Shown here: in pieces, positions 36,273 through 44,240 of the stretch | How the letters are laid out: every line of letters starts with the position of its first letter | How positions within the stretch are numbered: the first letter of the stretch is position 1 | DNA from: Candidatus Thiocaldithrix dubininis | GTDB taxonomy: Bacteria > Pseudomonadota > Gammaproteobacteria > Thiotrichales > Thiotrichaceae | Direction of reading: 5' to 3' | Assembly (NCBI GenBank): GCA_029972135.1 | Contig: CP124755.1 | Location: 620,001 to 684,000, forward strand | DNA: 64,000 nucleotides | Notes under the pieces: model-generated | The model's database searches: none | What the model was told of the DNA's origin: nothing | Seen by the model: only the letters and a program-made list of their open reading frames with translations | Position numbers and translations under genes: made by a program

Positions 36273-37964
36273 GTGTTCAATAAGAAGAAAATTGCCATCG
36301 GGGTAGCGATGGGGGTAGTGGGCCTCACAGGCATCATAGGTAGCGCTTACGCTGTGCATGTGAACCCAGAAGGTACGGGGCAGGTTCTAATTTTCCCCTA
36401 TTTCAATGCACAAAATGGCTATGTTACCAATATCAACTTAGTGAACTCTACTGACCAAACTAAGGCGGTGCGTATTCGTTTTAATGAGGGTAAAACCAGT
36501 AAAGACGTGCTGGACTTTAACATTTATATGTCACCTGAAGATGTGTGGACGGGCAGTATTCGCGCAACGGATAAAGGCGGCGCTTTAGTGGGTTCAGTCT
36601 CAACCTCTGACCGTACTTGTACCTTACCGGAAGGTGCATCCTGTTCCGATAATAAGTGTAATGTAACCGTGCCGTTCAGCGGTACAGATATTTACAGCGA
36701 TGTTGCGCCGGAAGATACCTTAGAAGGTTATATCGAAGTTATCGAAATGGGCGTGGTAACCGACACCACCGTACAAAATGGCGTATTGCATACTAAAGGC
36801 AAGCCCAATAACTGTGTGGCTGTTACGGACGCTTGGTATCGTAAGAAATTTGTAACAGGTCAAGGTAATGCCAAGGTAAACGATGGCGCTATCACGGGTT
36901 TATCGAAACCTACGGGTGGTTTATTCGGTTCTTCTGCGGTCTTAAACATTGAACGTGGTGTAGCGATGTCAATTGACCCTGTGGCTATCGAAAACTATAC
37001 CAATGTGGCTTATCACACGCGCCCAGATGATGCGAATAACTTTGAGTTACCTTCCTTGGCATCCGGTGATGTGAGCACCAGTGAGGTGATGTTAAGCGGT
37101 AGTGATCCACAATTGGTTAAAACCACATGGAAAACCTTGGATAAAGACCCTTGTTTAAACGATGCTGATCCGGCAACGCCTGCTTGTGGTCGTAACCCTT
37201 ATCCATTGGCACATGCCTTGTTAGCGCGTTCTGTGATGAACGAATACTTCTTAGACCCAACCAAAGGTTATGATGGTCATACTGACTGGGTAGTGACTTT
37301 CCCTATGAAAAAATTGGGTATCTTCAACCGTACCGCTTCAGAGCAGTTAACCAAGGTTGATATTCTGAATGCGAATAAAAAACCTACCGGTAAATTCAAT
37401 TGTGAAGACGAAGCAGGCAATGTGTACACGCCTGAAGAAATCGGCAATGCTGAATGTATTCGTTACGGCGATGTGCGTGTAGCATTTGGCGAAGACATCT
37501 TTGACCGTGAAGAAGGGCGTATTAAAGATGCTAACTTCTCACCTGTGGTGGCTAAACCACCGCGTATTTTAGAGAAAGAAGTGAACGTGTTAACCTTTAC
37601 CAGTAACGATGAAGCGTATGACGCAACTCGGACGGTATTAGCCGCTAACCATAGCTCTAAAGATAAAGGCGAAGATCCTAACGATTTCGTTAGCACTGGC
37701 GTATTTACCCAAGGTTGGTCACGTATGAAAGTATGGGACGACTACAAGTTAAGTACATGGTGGCCAAAAACGGAAGAAGGCAGAAAAGATACGCCGTATG
37801 AAAGTGCATCTATTGCTAGCTTTACAGCGGATCACGGTATTTACAAAGGCGTGCCTACTTTAGGCTTTGCGGCTATCGAAGGTAATGTTAGCGCCAGCCC
37901 GAATACACGTTTTGGCGATGCGTTACCGCATAAAATGGAACGTGATCATTCTTTAGGTAACTAA
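36273..37964 (+). CDS. exported protein of unknown function, repeated family in gammaproteobacteria
   Basis: 563 residues. A perfect AAGGAGG precedes the GTG. A signal peptide (to about SAYA-VH, residue 27) is followed by HVNPEGTGQVLIFPYF and NGYVTNINLVNSTDQTKAVRIRF, which suggest a beta-sandwich start. Six or more Cys (for example CTLPEGASC, DPATPACG) suggest disulfides. The pattern NPxGxGQVLxxPYx with VNSTxxxKAV recurs in uncharacterised exported proteins of related bacteria. Located between the type II secretion genes and the polysaccharide operon; it could be a type II substrate. Function unknown. Confidence 0.75.
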   Translation: MFNKKKIAIGVAMGVVGLTGIIGSAYAVHVNPEGTGQVLIFPYFNAQNGYVTNINLVNSTDQTKAVRIRFNEGKTSKDVLDFNIYMSPEDVWTGSIRATDKGGALVGSVSTSDRTCTLPEGASCSDNKCNVTVPFSGTDIYSDVAPEDTLEGYIEVIEMGVVTDTTVQNGVLHTKGKPNNCVAVTDAWYRKKFVTGQGNAKVNDGAITGLSKPTGGLFGSSAVLNIERGVAMSIDPVAIENYTNVAYHTRPDDANNFELPSLASGDVSTSEVMLSGSDPQLVKTTWKTLDKDPCLNDADPATPACGRNPYPLAHALLARSVMNEYFLDPTKGYDGHTDWVVTFPMKKLGIFNRTASEQLTKVDILNANKKPTGKFNCEDEAGNVYTPEEIGNAECIRYGDVRVAFGEDIFDREEGRIKDANFSPVVAKPPRILEKEVNVLTFTSNDEAYDATRTVLAANHSSKDKGEDPNDFVSTGVFTQGWSRMKVWDDYKLSTWWPKTEEGRKDTPYESASIASFTADHGIYKGVPTLGFAAIEGNVSASPNTRFGDALPHKMERDHSLGN

Positions 37965-37986
37965 TAAAGTTTAAGTGATGTGATAA

Positions 37987-38016
37987 ACCCTCCCTAGCAA
38001 TTGGGGAGGGTATTTG
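37987..38016 (+). terminator. terminator-like hairpin after the 563-residue exported protein gene
   Basis: ACCCTCCC (37987-37994) and GGGAGGGT (38004-38011) form an 8-bp GC-rich stem followed by ATTTG. Only a short T run. Confidence 0.6.
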
Positions 38017-38043
38017 AATTTCAATAGGGTGCTTGCAAATACT

Positions 38044-38919
38044 ATGCTGAAAATGCGTTATCTCGGATTAATGGCGGGGGTTATTAGTCTGTTTATAGTG
38101 GCTCAGGCTAATGATAGTAAATGGGCATTTAAAACCAAAGATCTAGAATTTCCGCAAGCGGCTTTAAACAGTGCTTTAAAGTTTCGCAATATCACGTTAA
38201 ATCAACTTAGCGATCAAAAACGTAAACGTGCTTTAGAAGATTTATATGTGCGTGAAAAATTATTAGTGACTAGCACGCCATTAAGTGCAGCACAGCAAGC
38301 TGAATTAGATGAGGAATTAGCAGAGTTCCGTAAAGCTAAGTTAGCGGATTTAGCTTTACAGCAATTAGGCACGCAAGGCTTACCGGACTTTTTACCGCGT
38401 GCACAAGAAGTCTATGAAGCACGTAAAGCAACACAATACAGCTTTCCAGAACGCTTGCGGGTGAATGTATTAGAAATTGAGCCATTACCTAGCAAAATGG
38501 CAGATGCTCAGCAGCAATTAAATCAAGTTAAACAGGCTATTGCTGAAGGTAAACTGGATTTTAAGAAGGCGCTATTACAATACGGAACAAATCCCAGCCG
38601 AACGTTAAACGGGGGGGATTCCTATTGGTTCTCGGCAGCGCAAAAAGCTAAAGTATTTTATGATGCAGCTAATCAATTAAGTGACTCACAACCGTTAAGT
38701 GAGGTTTTTGCAATGGATGGTAAAGCCTATTTATTGCAATTTGTGGGGCGTAAACCGGCGGAAGTAGTTAGTTTTGAGAGCGTCAAAGACGAGTTAGTAA
38801 AAGAGTTAAAAGCGAGCTATCTCGCAGCCCAGCAAGAAAAAACTATGACGGAATGGCGGGAAACGTTTCGTAAAGAGGCGGAAATTAATCCAGCCTTATT
38901 ACAGGAAGCTTCCATGTGA
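38044..38919 (+). CDS. EpsD-like / PpiC-type peptidyl-prolyl isomerase family protein
   Basis: 291 residues. A signal peptide (to about AQA-ND) is followed by a SurA-like chaperone region (about 30-140) and a parvulin-like segment (about 140-270: LRVNVLEIEPLPSK, LDFKKALLQYG, GGDSYWF, YLLQFVGRKPAE). It is the first gene of the polysaccharide export operon, the place of EpsD-family foldases. The ATG at 38044 is chosen; the frame is open from 38014 and GTG 38029 or ATG 38053 are alternatives. The 3' end overlaps the ABC permease by 4 bases. Confidence 0.75.
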   Translation: MLKMRYLGLMAGVISLFIVAQANDSKWAFKTKDLEFPQAALNSALKFRNITLNQLSDQKRKRALEDLYVREKLLVTSTPLSAAQQAELDEELAEFRKAKLADLALQQLGTQGLPDFLPRAQEVYEARKATQYSFPERLRVNVLEIEPLPSKMADAQQQLNQVKQAIAEGKLDFKKALLQYGTNPSRTLNGGDSYWFSAAQKAKVFYDAANQLSDSQPLSEVFAMDGKAYLLQFVGRKPAEVVSFESVKDELVKELKASYLAAQQEKTMTEWRETFRKEAEINPALLQEASM

Positions 38920-39689
38920 ACATTGGATCTAGCGCTTTATTTTGGCAATTATTACAGCGTGAGTTAAAAGAACGCTATGTGGGAACAGCGCTAGGCATAA
39001 CGTGGTTAATAATTCCGCCTTTAGCTATGTTATTGGTTTATAGTTTAGTGTTTGGGGAAGTTTTGCAATTACGCTTGCACACTGAAACCAATAGTACACA
39101 ATTTGCTTTAGCCTTATTAACAGGTTTAGCTGCGTTTAATGCCTTAGCAGAAGTATTAACCCGTGCGCCCAATTTATTAATAGAGCGCCGCGACTTATTA
39201 TTAAATTCTGCATTGCCAGCCGCTTTACTGCCATTAATACCAGTCGGTGTGTCTTTGGTATTAGAAAGTATTGCGATTAGTTTAGTGTTGCTTGTCTGTA
39301 TTATAACAGAGCCGTTTCATTGGCAAGCCTTAGCTTATTATATGCCATTTTTAATATTACGCTTGGCTCTGACAACCGCATTGGCTTATTTACTAGCAGC
39401 TTTCGGTGTGTTTTTGCGGGATTTACGCCAATTAATGCCCGCTTTATTAAATGTTTTGTTATTAACCGCGCCCGTGGTTTACCCTTTATCGGCTGTACCT
39501 GAATCGTGGCAGGTATGGTATCAATGGCATCCTTTAACCGCCTTAGTAGAAGGTTATCGCAGTGCTTTATTACAGGCTGAATTCCGCAGCGATTATTTTC
39601 TAGGTTTGGGCTTATTAATTCTATTGGTATTACCACTGAGTTTATACAGTTTTAATAGCTTATTACCGCGTGCAAGGTATGTGCTATGA
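38916..39689 (+). CDS. wzm: polysaccharide ABC exporter, permease (Wzm-like)
   Basis: 257 residues with six hydrophobic segments, ABC-2 type. LLQRELKERYVGTALGITWLIIPPL is the typical start (pattern RELKxRYxGSxLG), and PLTALVEGYRSALL the typical end. With Wzt it exports O-antigen, capsule or similar glycans across the inner membrane. GTG start inside the previous stop; overlaps wzt by 4 bases. Confidence 0.9.
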   Translation: MNIGSSALFWQLLQRELKERYVGTALGITWLIIPPLAMLLVYSLVFGEVLQLRLHTETNSTQFALALLTGLAAFNALAEVLTRAPNLLIERRDLLLNSALPAALLPLIPVGVSLVLESIAISLVLLVCIITEPFHWQALAYYMPFLILRLALTTALAYLLAAFGVFLRDLRQLMPALLNVLLLTAPVVYPLSAVPESWQVWYQWHPLTALVEGYRSALLQAEFRSDYFLGLGLLILLVLPLSLYSFNSLLPRARYVL

Positions 39690-40894
39690 ATAAAATAGTG
39701 CTGCATTTAGAACAGGTTAGTGTGAGTTATCAGCAATATGCCCACCCACGCGATGCCTTATTAGAATGGCTGGGTTTTAAGCCACGGCATACGATCTTTC
39801 ACGCATTGCAAAACTTGAGTTTTAGTTTAGAACAAGGGCAATCATTGGGCATTATTGGCAATAATGGCGCGGGTAAAAGCACTTTATTAAAACTATTAGC
39901 CGGTAATTTAAGTCCTACCCAAGGGGAATGTTTAGTCAATGGTAAGCGTTCAGCCTTATTAGAATTAGGTGCGGGTTTACAGCCAGAATTTAGTGGGATT
40001 GAAAATGCACGTTTAGGTTTAGCTTTACGTGGTTTGACTCAGACGGAAATTAAACAAAGCTTGCCTGCGGTGTTAGCGTTTGCCGAGCTAGGCAATTTTG
40101 CCCAACAGCCGATTAAAACCTATTCCAGCGGTATGGTGGTGCGTTTGGTATTTGCGATTGCCGCTGTGATTGAACCGCAGGTTTTGATTGTTGATGAGGC
40201 GTTATCGGTTGGCGATCAATATTTTCAGAAAAAATCTTTGGATCGCATGCGCACTATTTTAAGCAAAGGTGCAAGTTTGGTGTTTTGTTCGCATAATTTA
40301 TATCAAGTGCGTGAAATGTGTGAGCAAGCGTTGTGGCTGGAACAAGGGCAATTAAAAATGCTAGGAACAGCGCAAAATGTGGTCGATGCGTATCAAGACA
40401 GCCTTCGCGCTAAAGCCAGCCAAACGACGGTCAGTGTATTAAATCGCCAGTCCAACCAAGCTCCACAAATTCTGGATGTACAGCTAAACCAATTGGAATT
40501 TCACACAGCAGAGCGCTTTAGCGTAACAGTATATGCCAGCCAAGCGGGTATGGCGCTGGACGATATTCATGTGGGAATTGTGGTGCGGCGCAATGATGAT
40601 GTGCAATGTTTTGGCATGAGTACCGCACATGATGCTATGCAATTACAGCGGCTAGACAATGGTGTTTTGGGAATTCGCTTAAGCTTAGCGCAATTGCCGC
40701 TATTGTCTGGCACGTATTGTTTAGAAGTCTGGTTGGTGGATAAAACCACCGTGCATATTTATGATTCGCGCCCGCGCTGTTGTCATTTTCGAGTTCAACA
40801 AGCCTCGCAAGCCCAAGGCGTTGGTGTATTTTACACTGCCCACCAATGGCTACCCCTTACCACGGAACAACACCCGTATGCGCTGGCGAGCTGA
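39686..40894 (+). CDS. wzt: polysaccharide ABC exporter, ATPase with C-terminal carbohydrate-binding domain (Wzt-like)
   Basis: 402 residues. The ATPase half has Walker A GNNGAGKST (about residue 58), signature YSSGMVVRL and Walker B VLIVDEALSVGD. The C-terminal half (about 250-395) is a beta-sandwich typical of Wzt proteins that recognise a modified glycan end (MALDDIHVGIVVRRNDD). That domain suggests export of a chain terminated by methylation or phosphorylation, which fits the methyltransferase two genes on. Confidence 0.92.
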   Translation: MNKIVLHLEQVSVSYQQYAHPRDALLEWLGFKPRHTIFHALQNLSFSLEQGQSLGIIGNNGAGKSTLLKLLAGNLSPTQGECLVNGKRSALLELGAGLQPEFSGIENARLGLALRGLTQTEIKQSLPAVLAFAELGNFAQQPIKTYSSGMVVRLVFAIAAVIEPQVLIVDEALSVGDQYFQKKSLDRMRTILSKGASLVFCSHNLYQVREMCEQALWLEQGQLKMLGTAQNVVDAYQDSLRAKASQTTVSVLNRQSNQAPQILDVQLNQLEFHTAERFSVTVYASQAGMALDDIHVGIVVRRNDDVQCFGMSTAHDAMQLQRLDNGVLGIRLSLAQLPLLSGTYCLEVWLVDKTTVHIYDSRPRCCHFRVQQASQAQGVGVFYTAHQWLPLTTEQHPYALAS

Positions 40895-41801
40895 TGATTT
40901 TTCACTGCGTTATCATGCGCTGTTTCCCACTTATAGCCAGTTGCCACCTGCGTTAGCTTATCGACTAGCCGCTTGGCATACACCGTTGTTTCAGCGCCGT
41001 AAAACCCAAGAATCGACATGGGTTAAGCAGCAATTGCAGTTAACCTTTCCACAAGCGGCGGACGCGCAACTACAACACTGGTTAGATGCTTATTTTCAGA
41101 TGCAGGAATACGAAGCCTTAGACACTTGGTATTTGCAACATCAACCGATTCAACAATTAATTCAGTTACAAGGCTTTGAAGCTGTTAAACAAGCACGTGC
41201 ACAAGGTCAGCGTGTATTAATCACTAGTGGGCATTTTGGGCGGTATTGGTTAACCGGTGCGGCAATGCGCGCACAAGGCTTAAGCACGGGTACGATTACC
41301 CGCGATGGGGGGCAAGAAAATACCCACCAATTACACCCGGCGGAGTTCAAATATCGGTTGGCAAAATTGCAACGTTTGCAGCAGGTTTTGGGTGGTCCGT
41401 TCTTGGTTGAAGGTACAGATATAAGGCCACTTTATCGTGCACTGGATGAACATTTAATAGCCATTATTTTTGACGTACCGTATGTAAAATTCCACCTAGG
41501 TTGCGTGACAGTGCCGTTTTTGCAGAGTACCATAAACTTACCTGCCGGTATTTATAGGATTGCAAAAAGGACAAAGGCAGTGGTCGCGCCGTTTTTTATG
41601 CGTGACTTGGGGAATGGACAAGTAAGGGCTGAGTTTTTAAGTTTACTTGATCCACGGGACTACAACGAAATAAGCTTCATGGGCATCCTAGCTAACATGC
41701 TTGAGCAGCGGATTCGGGACAATCCAGAGCATTGGTGGTTATGGGCGGCTTTGCCTATGTTGCGAGGTCATAATAATGAGTCAAACCGCTGTTTTGAATG
41801 A
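40878..41801 (+). CDS. LpxL-like (LPLAT superfamily) acyltransferase family protein
   Basis: 307 residues. Resembles lipid A late acyltransferases in length and in ITSGHFGRYWLTG, followed by DVPY and VPF motifs. The usual HX4D/E motif is altered: the residue five after His is Trp instead of Asp or Glu. Either the active site is rearranged or the protein transfers something else, or nothing. ATG at 40878 lies inside the end of wzt (17-base overlap); it overlaps the methyltransferase by 26 bases. The context suggests modification of a glycan or its lipid carrier. Confidence 0.7.
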   Translation: MRWRADDFSLRYHALFPTYSQLPPALAYRLAAWHTPLFQRRKTQESTWVKQQLQLTFPQAADAQLQHWLDAYFQMQEYEALDTWYLQHQPIQQLIQLQGFEAVKQARAQGQRVLITSGHFGRYWLTGAAMRAQGLSTGTITRDGGQENTHQLHPAEFKYRLAKLQRLQQVLGGPFLVEGTDIRPLYRALDEHLIAIIFDVPYVKFHLGCVTVPFLQSTINLPAGIYRIAKRTKAVVAPFFMRDLGNGQVRAEFLSLLDPRDYNEISFMGILANMLEQRIRDNPEHWWLWAALPMLRGHNNESNRCFE

Positions 41802-42729
41802 AAACCACTCGCACAGTCAAATTGTGCGTCGAGTGCCACGCTATGCGCAGGTTTTAGAATTAGGTTGCGGAGTTGGCAGTATGTCACAACTGCTTAAAAC
41901 CCAATGTGAAGCGCATATTATTGGTTTTGATATAGACGCGAATAAAGCTTGGCAAGCTGAACGTTATTGCGACTATGTATTTAGTGAGAATTTAGACGAC
42001 CCACACAGCCTTGATGCGCTCGAAGGTGAAAAGTTCGATGTGGTTACATTAGTGGATGTGATTGAACATCTGCAACAACCCTTAAACTTATTAAAACGTC
42101 TACAAAATTTGTTATTAGACGAAGGTTGTTTATTGCTGTCTGTACCGAATATTGCGCATGCCTCGGTACGTTTAGAACTGTTAAACGGTGGCTTTAATTA
42201 TGAAGATGCGGGGATTTTAGACGAAACCCATTTACGCTTTTTTACCCTAGACACGCTACAGACCTTGTTACAACAAGCCGGTTATAGTGTGAGTGAAGTG
42301 GATTATACTTGGCACGACTTGCCGGATGAAGTGATTGCGCATTATCTGGAATCGGCGGGTATTCAAGCCACACCGGACGCCTTAGCAAAATTCCACGAAC
42401 CGGATGCAATGGCCTATCAGTTTATTATTAAAGCTGAGCCTAAAGTAGTGCGTGAGGAATATCCTTTTACCTTACAGCAACTTAAGCCGATTAATGCTTC
42501 TTGGAATACTTGGGGTAAGTTGTATGCAGAATTACAAGCAGCGGACTTAAGCAACAGTAGTTTGGATAAAGCCTTACACGCGCAGCAAGAACAAATGGCG
42601 TATTTGCAACGCGATGTGCAGCTTTTAAAACGTGAGCTGGCCGAAGTGTATGCGACGCGTAGTTGGCAAATGCTACGTAAAGGCGCAGAGGCTTGGCGCA
42701 CAATTCAGTCGCGATTCACCCACCCTTGA
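41776..42729 (+). CDS. class I SAM-dependent methyltransferase with C-terminal coiled coil
   Basis: 317 residues. The methyltransferase core has motif I VLELGCGVGSM (about residue 28) and FDVVTLVDVIEHLQQP. The C-terminal part (about 250-317) is a coiled coil ending LAEVYATRSWQMLRKG. A terminal ATRSW-type tail is common in glycan-operon enzymes. It could cap the exported glycan. GAGGT lies 8 bases before the ATG. Confidence 0.85.
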   Translation: MSQTAVLNENHSHSQIVRRVPRYAQVLELGCGVGSMSQLLKTQCEAHIIGFDIDANKAWQAERYCDYVFSENLDDPHSLDALEGEKFDVVTLVDVIEHLQQPLNLLKRLQNLLLDEGCLLLSVPNIAHASVRLELLNGGFNYEDAGILDETHLRFFTLDTLQTLLQQAGYSVSEVDYTWHDLPDEVIAHYLESAGIQATPDALAKFHEPDAMAYQFIIKAEPKVVREEYPFTLQQLKPINASWNTWGKLYAELQAADLSNSSLDKALHAQQEQMAYLQRDVQLLKRELAEVYATRSWQMLRKGAEAWRTIQSRFTHP

Positions 42730-42779
42730 TATAGTGATAAACGGTTAAACCGTAACAATAAGAATGTTTTAGGGGGCAA

Positions 42780-44240
42780 ATGGTCATGCGTGCAGACCAT
42801 ACGGGAACTAATATTTGCACAATCAGCGTAATTGTGCCGGTGTATAATCACGAGGCTTGGGTTGCCCAAGCCTTGCATTCTATCCTACAGCAATGTTATC
42901 AAGCGCTTGAATTAATTGTGATTGATGATGCGTCTAGCGATCAATCATGGTCAGTTGTGCAAAGTGTTTGCCAGCAATACCCTCATGCCAGCATTCAGTG
43001 TCGGCAACACATCACTAATCAAGGTGCAGCCGCCACGCTCAATGAAGGCTTAAGCCTTGCCACGGGCGAGTACATTGCCATCTTAAATTCAGATGATTAT
43101 TGGCATCCGCAACGTTTAGCCAGTCTGATGAGCTATGCGCAAGCCGTTAATGCCGATTTTCTAGGCACAGACGTAGATTTAATTGACGGCGAATCTATTA
43201 GGCTAACAGAGCAAGACGAGCCACATTGGTTAACGTGGTTTGCAGGTTTAAAACAAGATTATCAGCAGCAACAAGATTTATTGGCGACAGTGCTGCAAGG
43301 TAACTTATTCATTTCTACTTCTAATTTCTTTATGCACAAGCGCGTAGTAGCAGCGGTAGGTGAGTTTAAGGACTTACGCTATGTGCATGATTATGACTAT
43401 CTCTTGCGGGTGCTAAGCCAAGGCTTTAAAGCGGAAATCTTGCCGGATACGTATTTGTCTTATCGCTTGCATCGCTCAAATACCATTCGTGAACAACCGT
43501 TAGCCGCGATTCGGGAAAATATGGGGATGCTGTTGGGTTATTTACCGCGCTTAAGTTCGCAGTTAACTCCCGCTCGTTTACGAGGTTTGCAAATTCAATT
43601 ACAGAATCTATATCGTTATACCCATGAAGAATGGCAAAGCGATCTGCATTTAACCCAACAAGCGGTTGAGCGCGAGCTAATGCCATTAATTCAAGATCGA
43701 GATGCGTGGATTAGTGAGCGGGATACGTGGATTAAGGAACGCGATGGCATTATTCAACAACAAGCGAAAGCCATTAGTGATTTAGCAGAACAAGCGGCAC
43801 AAGTGCAAGATCAGTTACAAACGCAAGCCCAATGGTTGGCAGACCGTGATCAATGGATTGCCGAACGCGACGCTTGGATTGCTGAGCGTGATAGCTTAAT
43901 TAAAAGCTTACAAAGCCACTTGCAGCAGCATCAACATTGGGTATTAGAGCGAGATACATGGATTGCAGATCGTGAACGCTGGATTGTCGAACGTGATTTA
44001 TTAATTCAACAACAAGCCCAACATATTCAGTTACAACAACAGTGGGTGGCGGATCGGGACGCATGGATTGCCGAAAGGGATACGTGGCTTGATGAGCGCG
44101 ATCAACTGATTCAGCAATTACGCCAGCAACAACGGCAATTAACGCAGAGTTGGAGCTATCGTTTGGGGCGTGGTTTATTAGCGCCATTACGCTGGTTGCG
44201 TTTTAAACGGACAAGTACCGAGGCGACCTATTATGCCTAG
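42780..44240 (+). CDS. family 2 glycosyltransferase with long WIAERD heptad coiled coil
   Basis: 486 residues. The GT-A domain (about 15-245) has ISVIVPVYNHEAWV, VIDDASSDQS and the metal-binding NSDDYW. A second half (about 295-460) is built of RDxWIAERDxWI repeats, about 7 residues each, ending in QSWSYRLGRGLLAPLRWLRF. The repeats should form a long coiled coil, perhaps to measure or tether the growing glycan. ATG at 42780 or 42786 (AGGGGG upstream fits the second). Transfers an unknown sugar. Confidence 0.88.
   Translation: MVMRADHTGTNICTISVIVPVYNHEAWVAQALHSILQQCYQALELIVIDDASSDQSWSVVQSVCQQYPHASIQCRQHITNQGAAATLNEGLSLATGEYIAILNSDDYWHPQRLASLMSYAQAVNADFLGTDVDLIDGESIRLTEQDEPHWLTWFAGLKQDYQQQQDLLATVLQGNLFISTSNFFMHKRVVAAVGEFKDLRYVHDYDYLLRVLSQGFKAEILPDTYLSYRLHRSNTIREQPLAAIRENMGMLLGYLPRLSSQLTPARLRGLQIQLQNLYRYTHEEWQSDLHLTQQAVERELMPLIQDRDAWISERDTWIKERDGIIQQQAKAISDLAEQAAQVQDQLQTQAQWLADRDQWIAERDAWIAERDSLIKSLQSHLQQHQHWVLERDTWIADRERWIVERDLLIQQQAQHIQLQQQWVADRDAWIAERDTWLDERDQLIQQLRQQQRQLTQSWSYRLGRGLLAPLRWLRFKRTSTEATYYA

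Noticed and set aside
43426..44187. Minus-strand open frames opposite the GT2 coiled-coil region
   Set aside because: Products of the repetitive coding strand; no start signals or homology.
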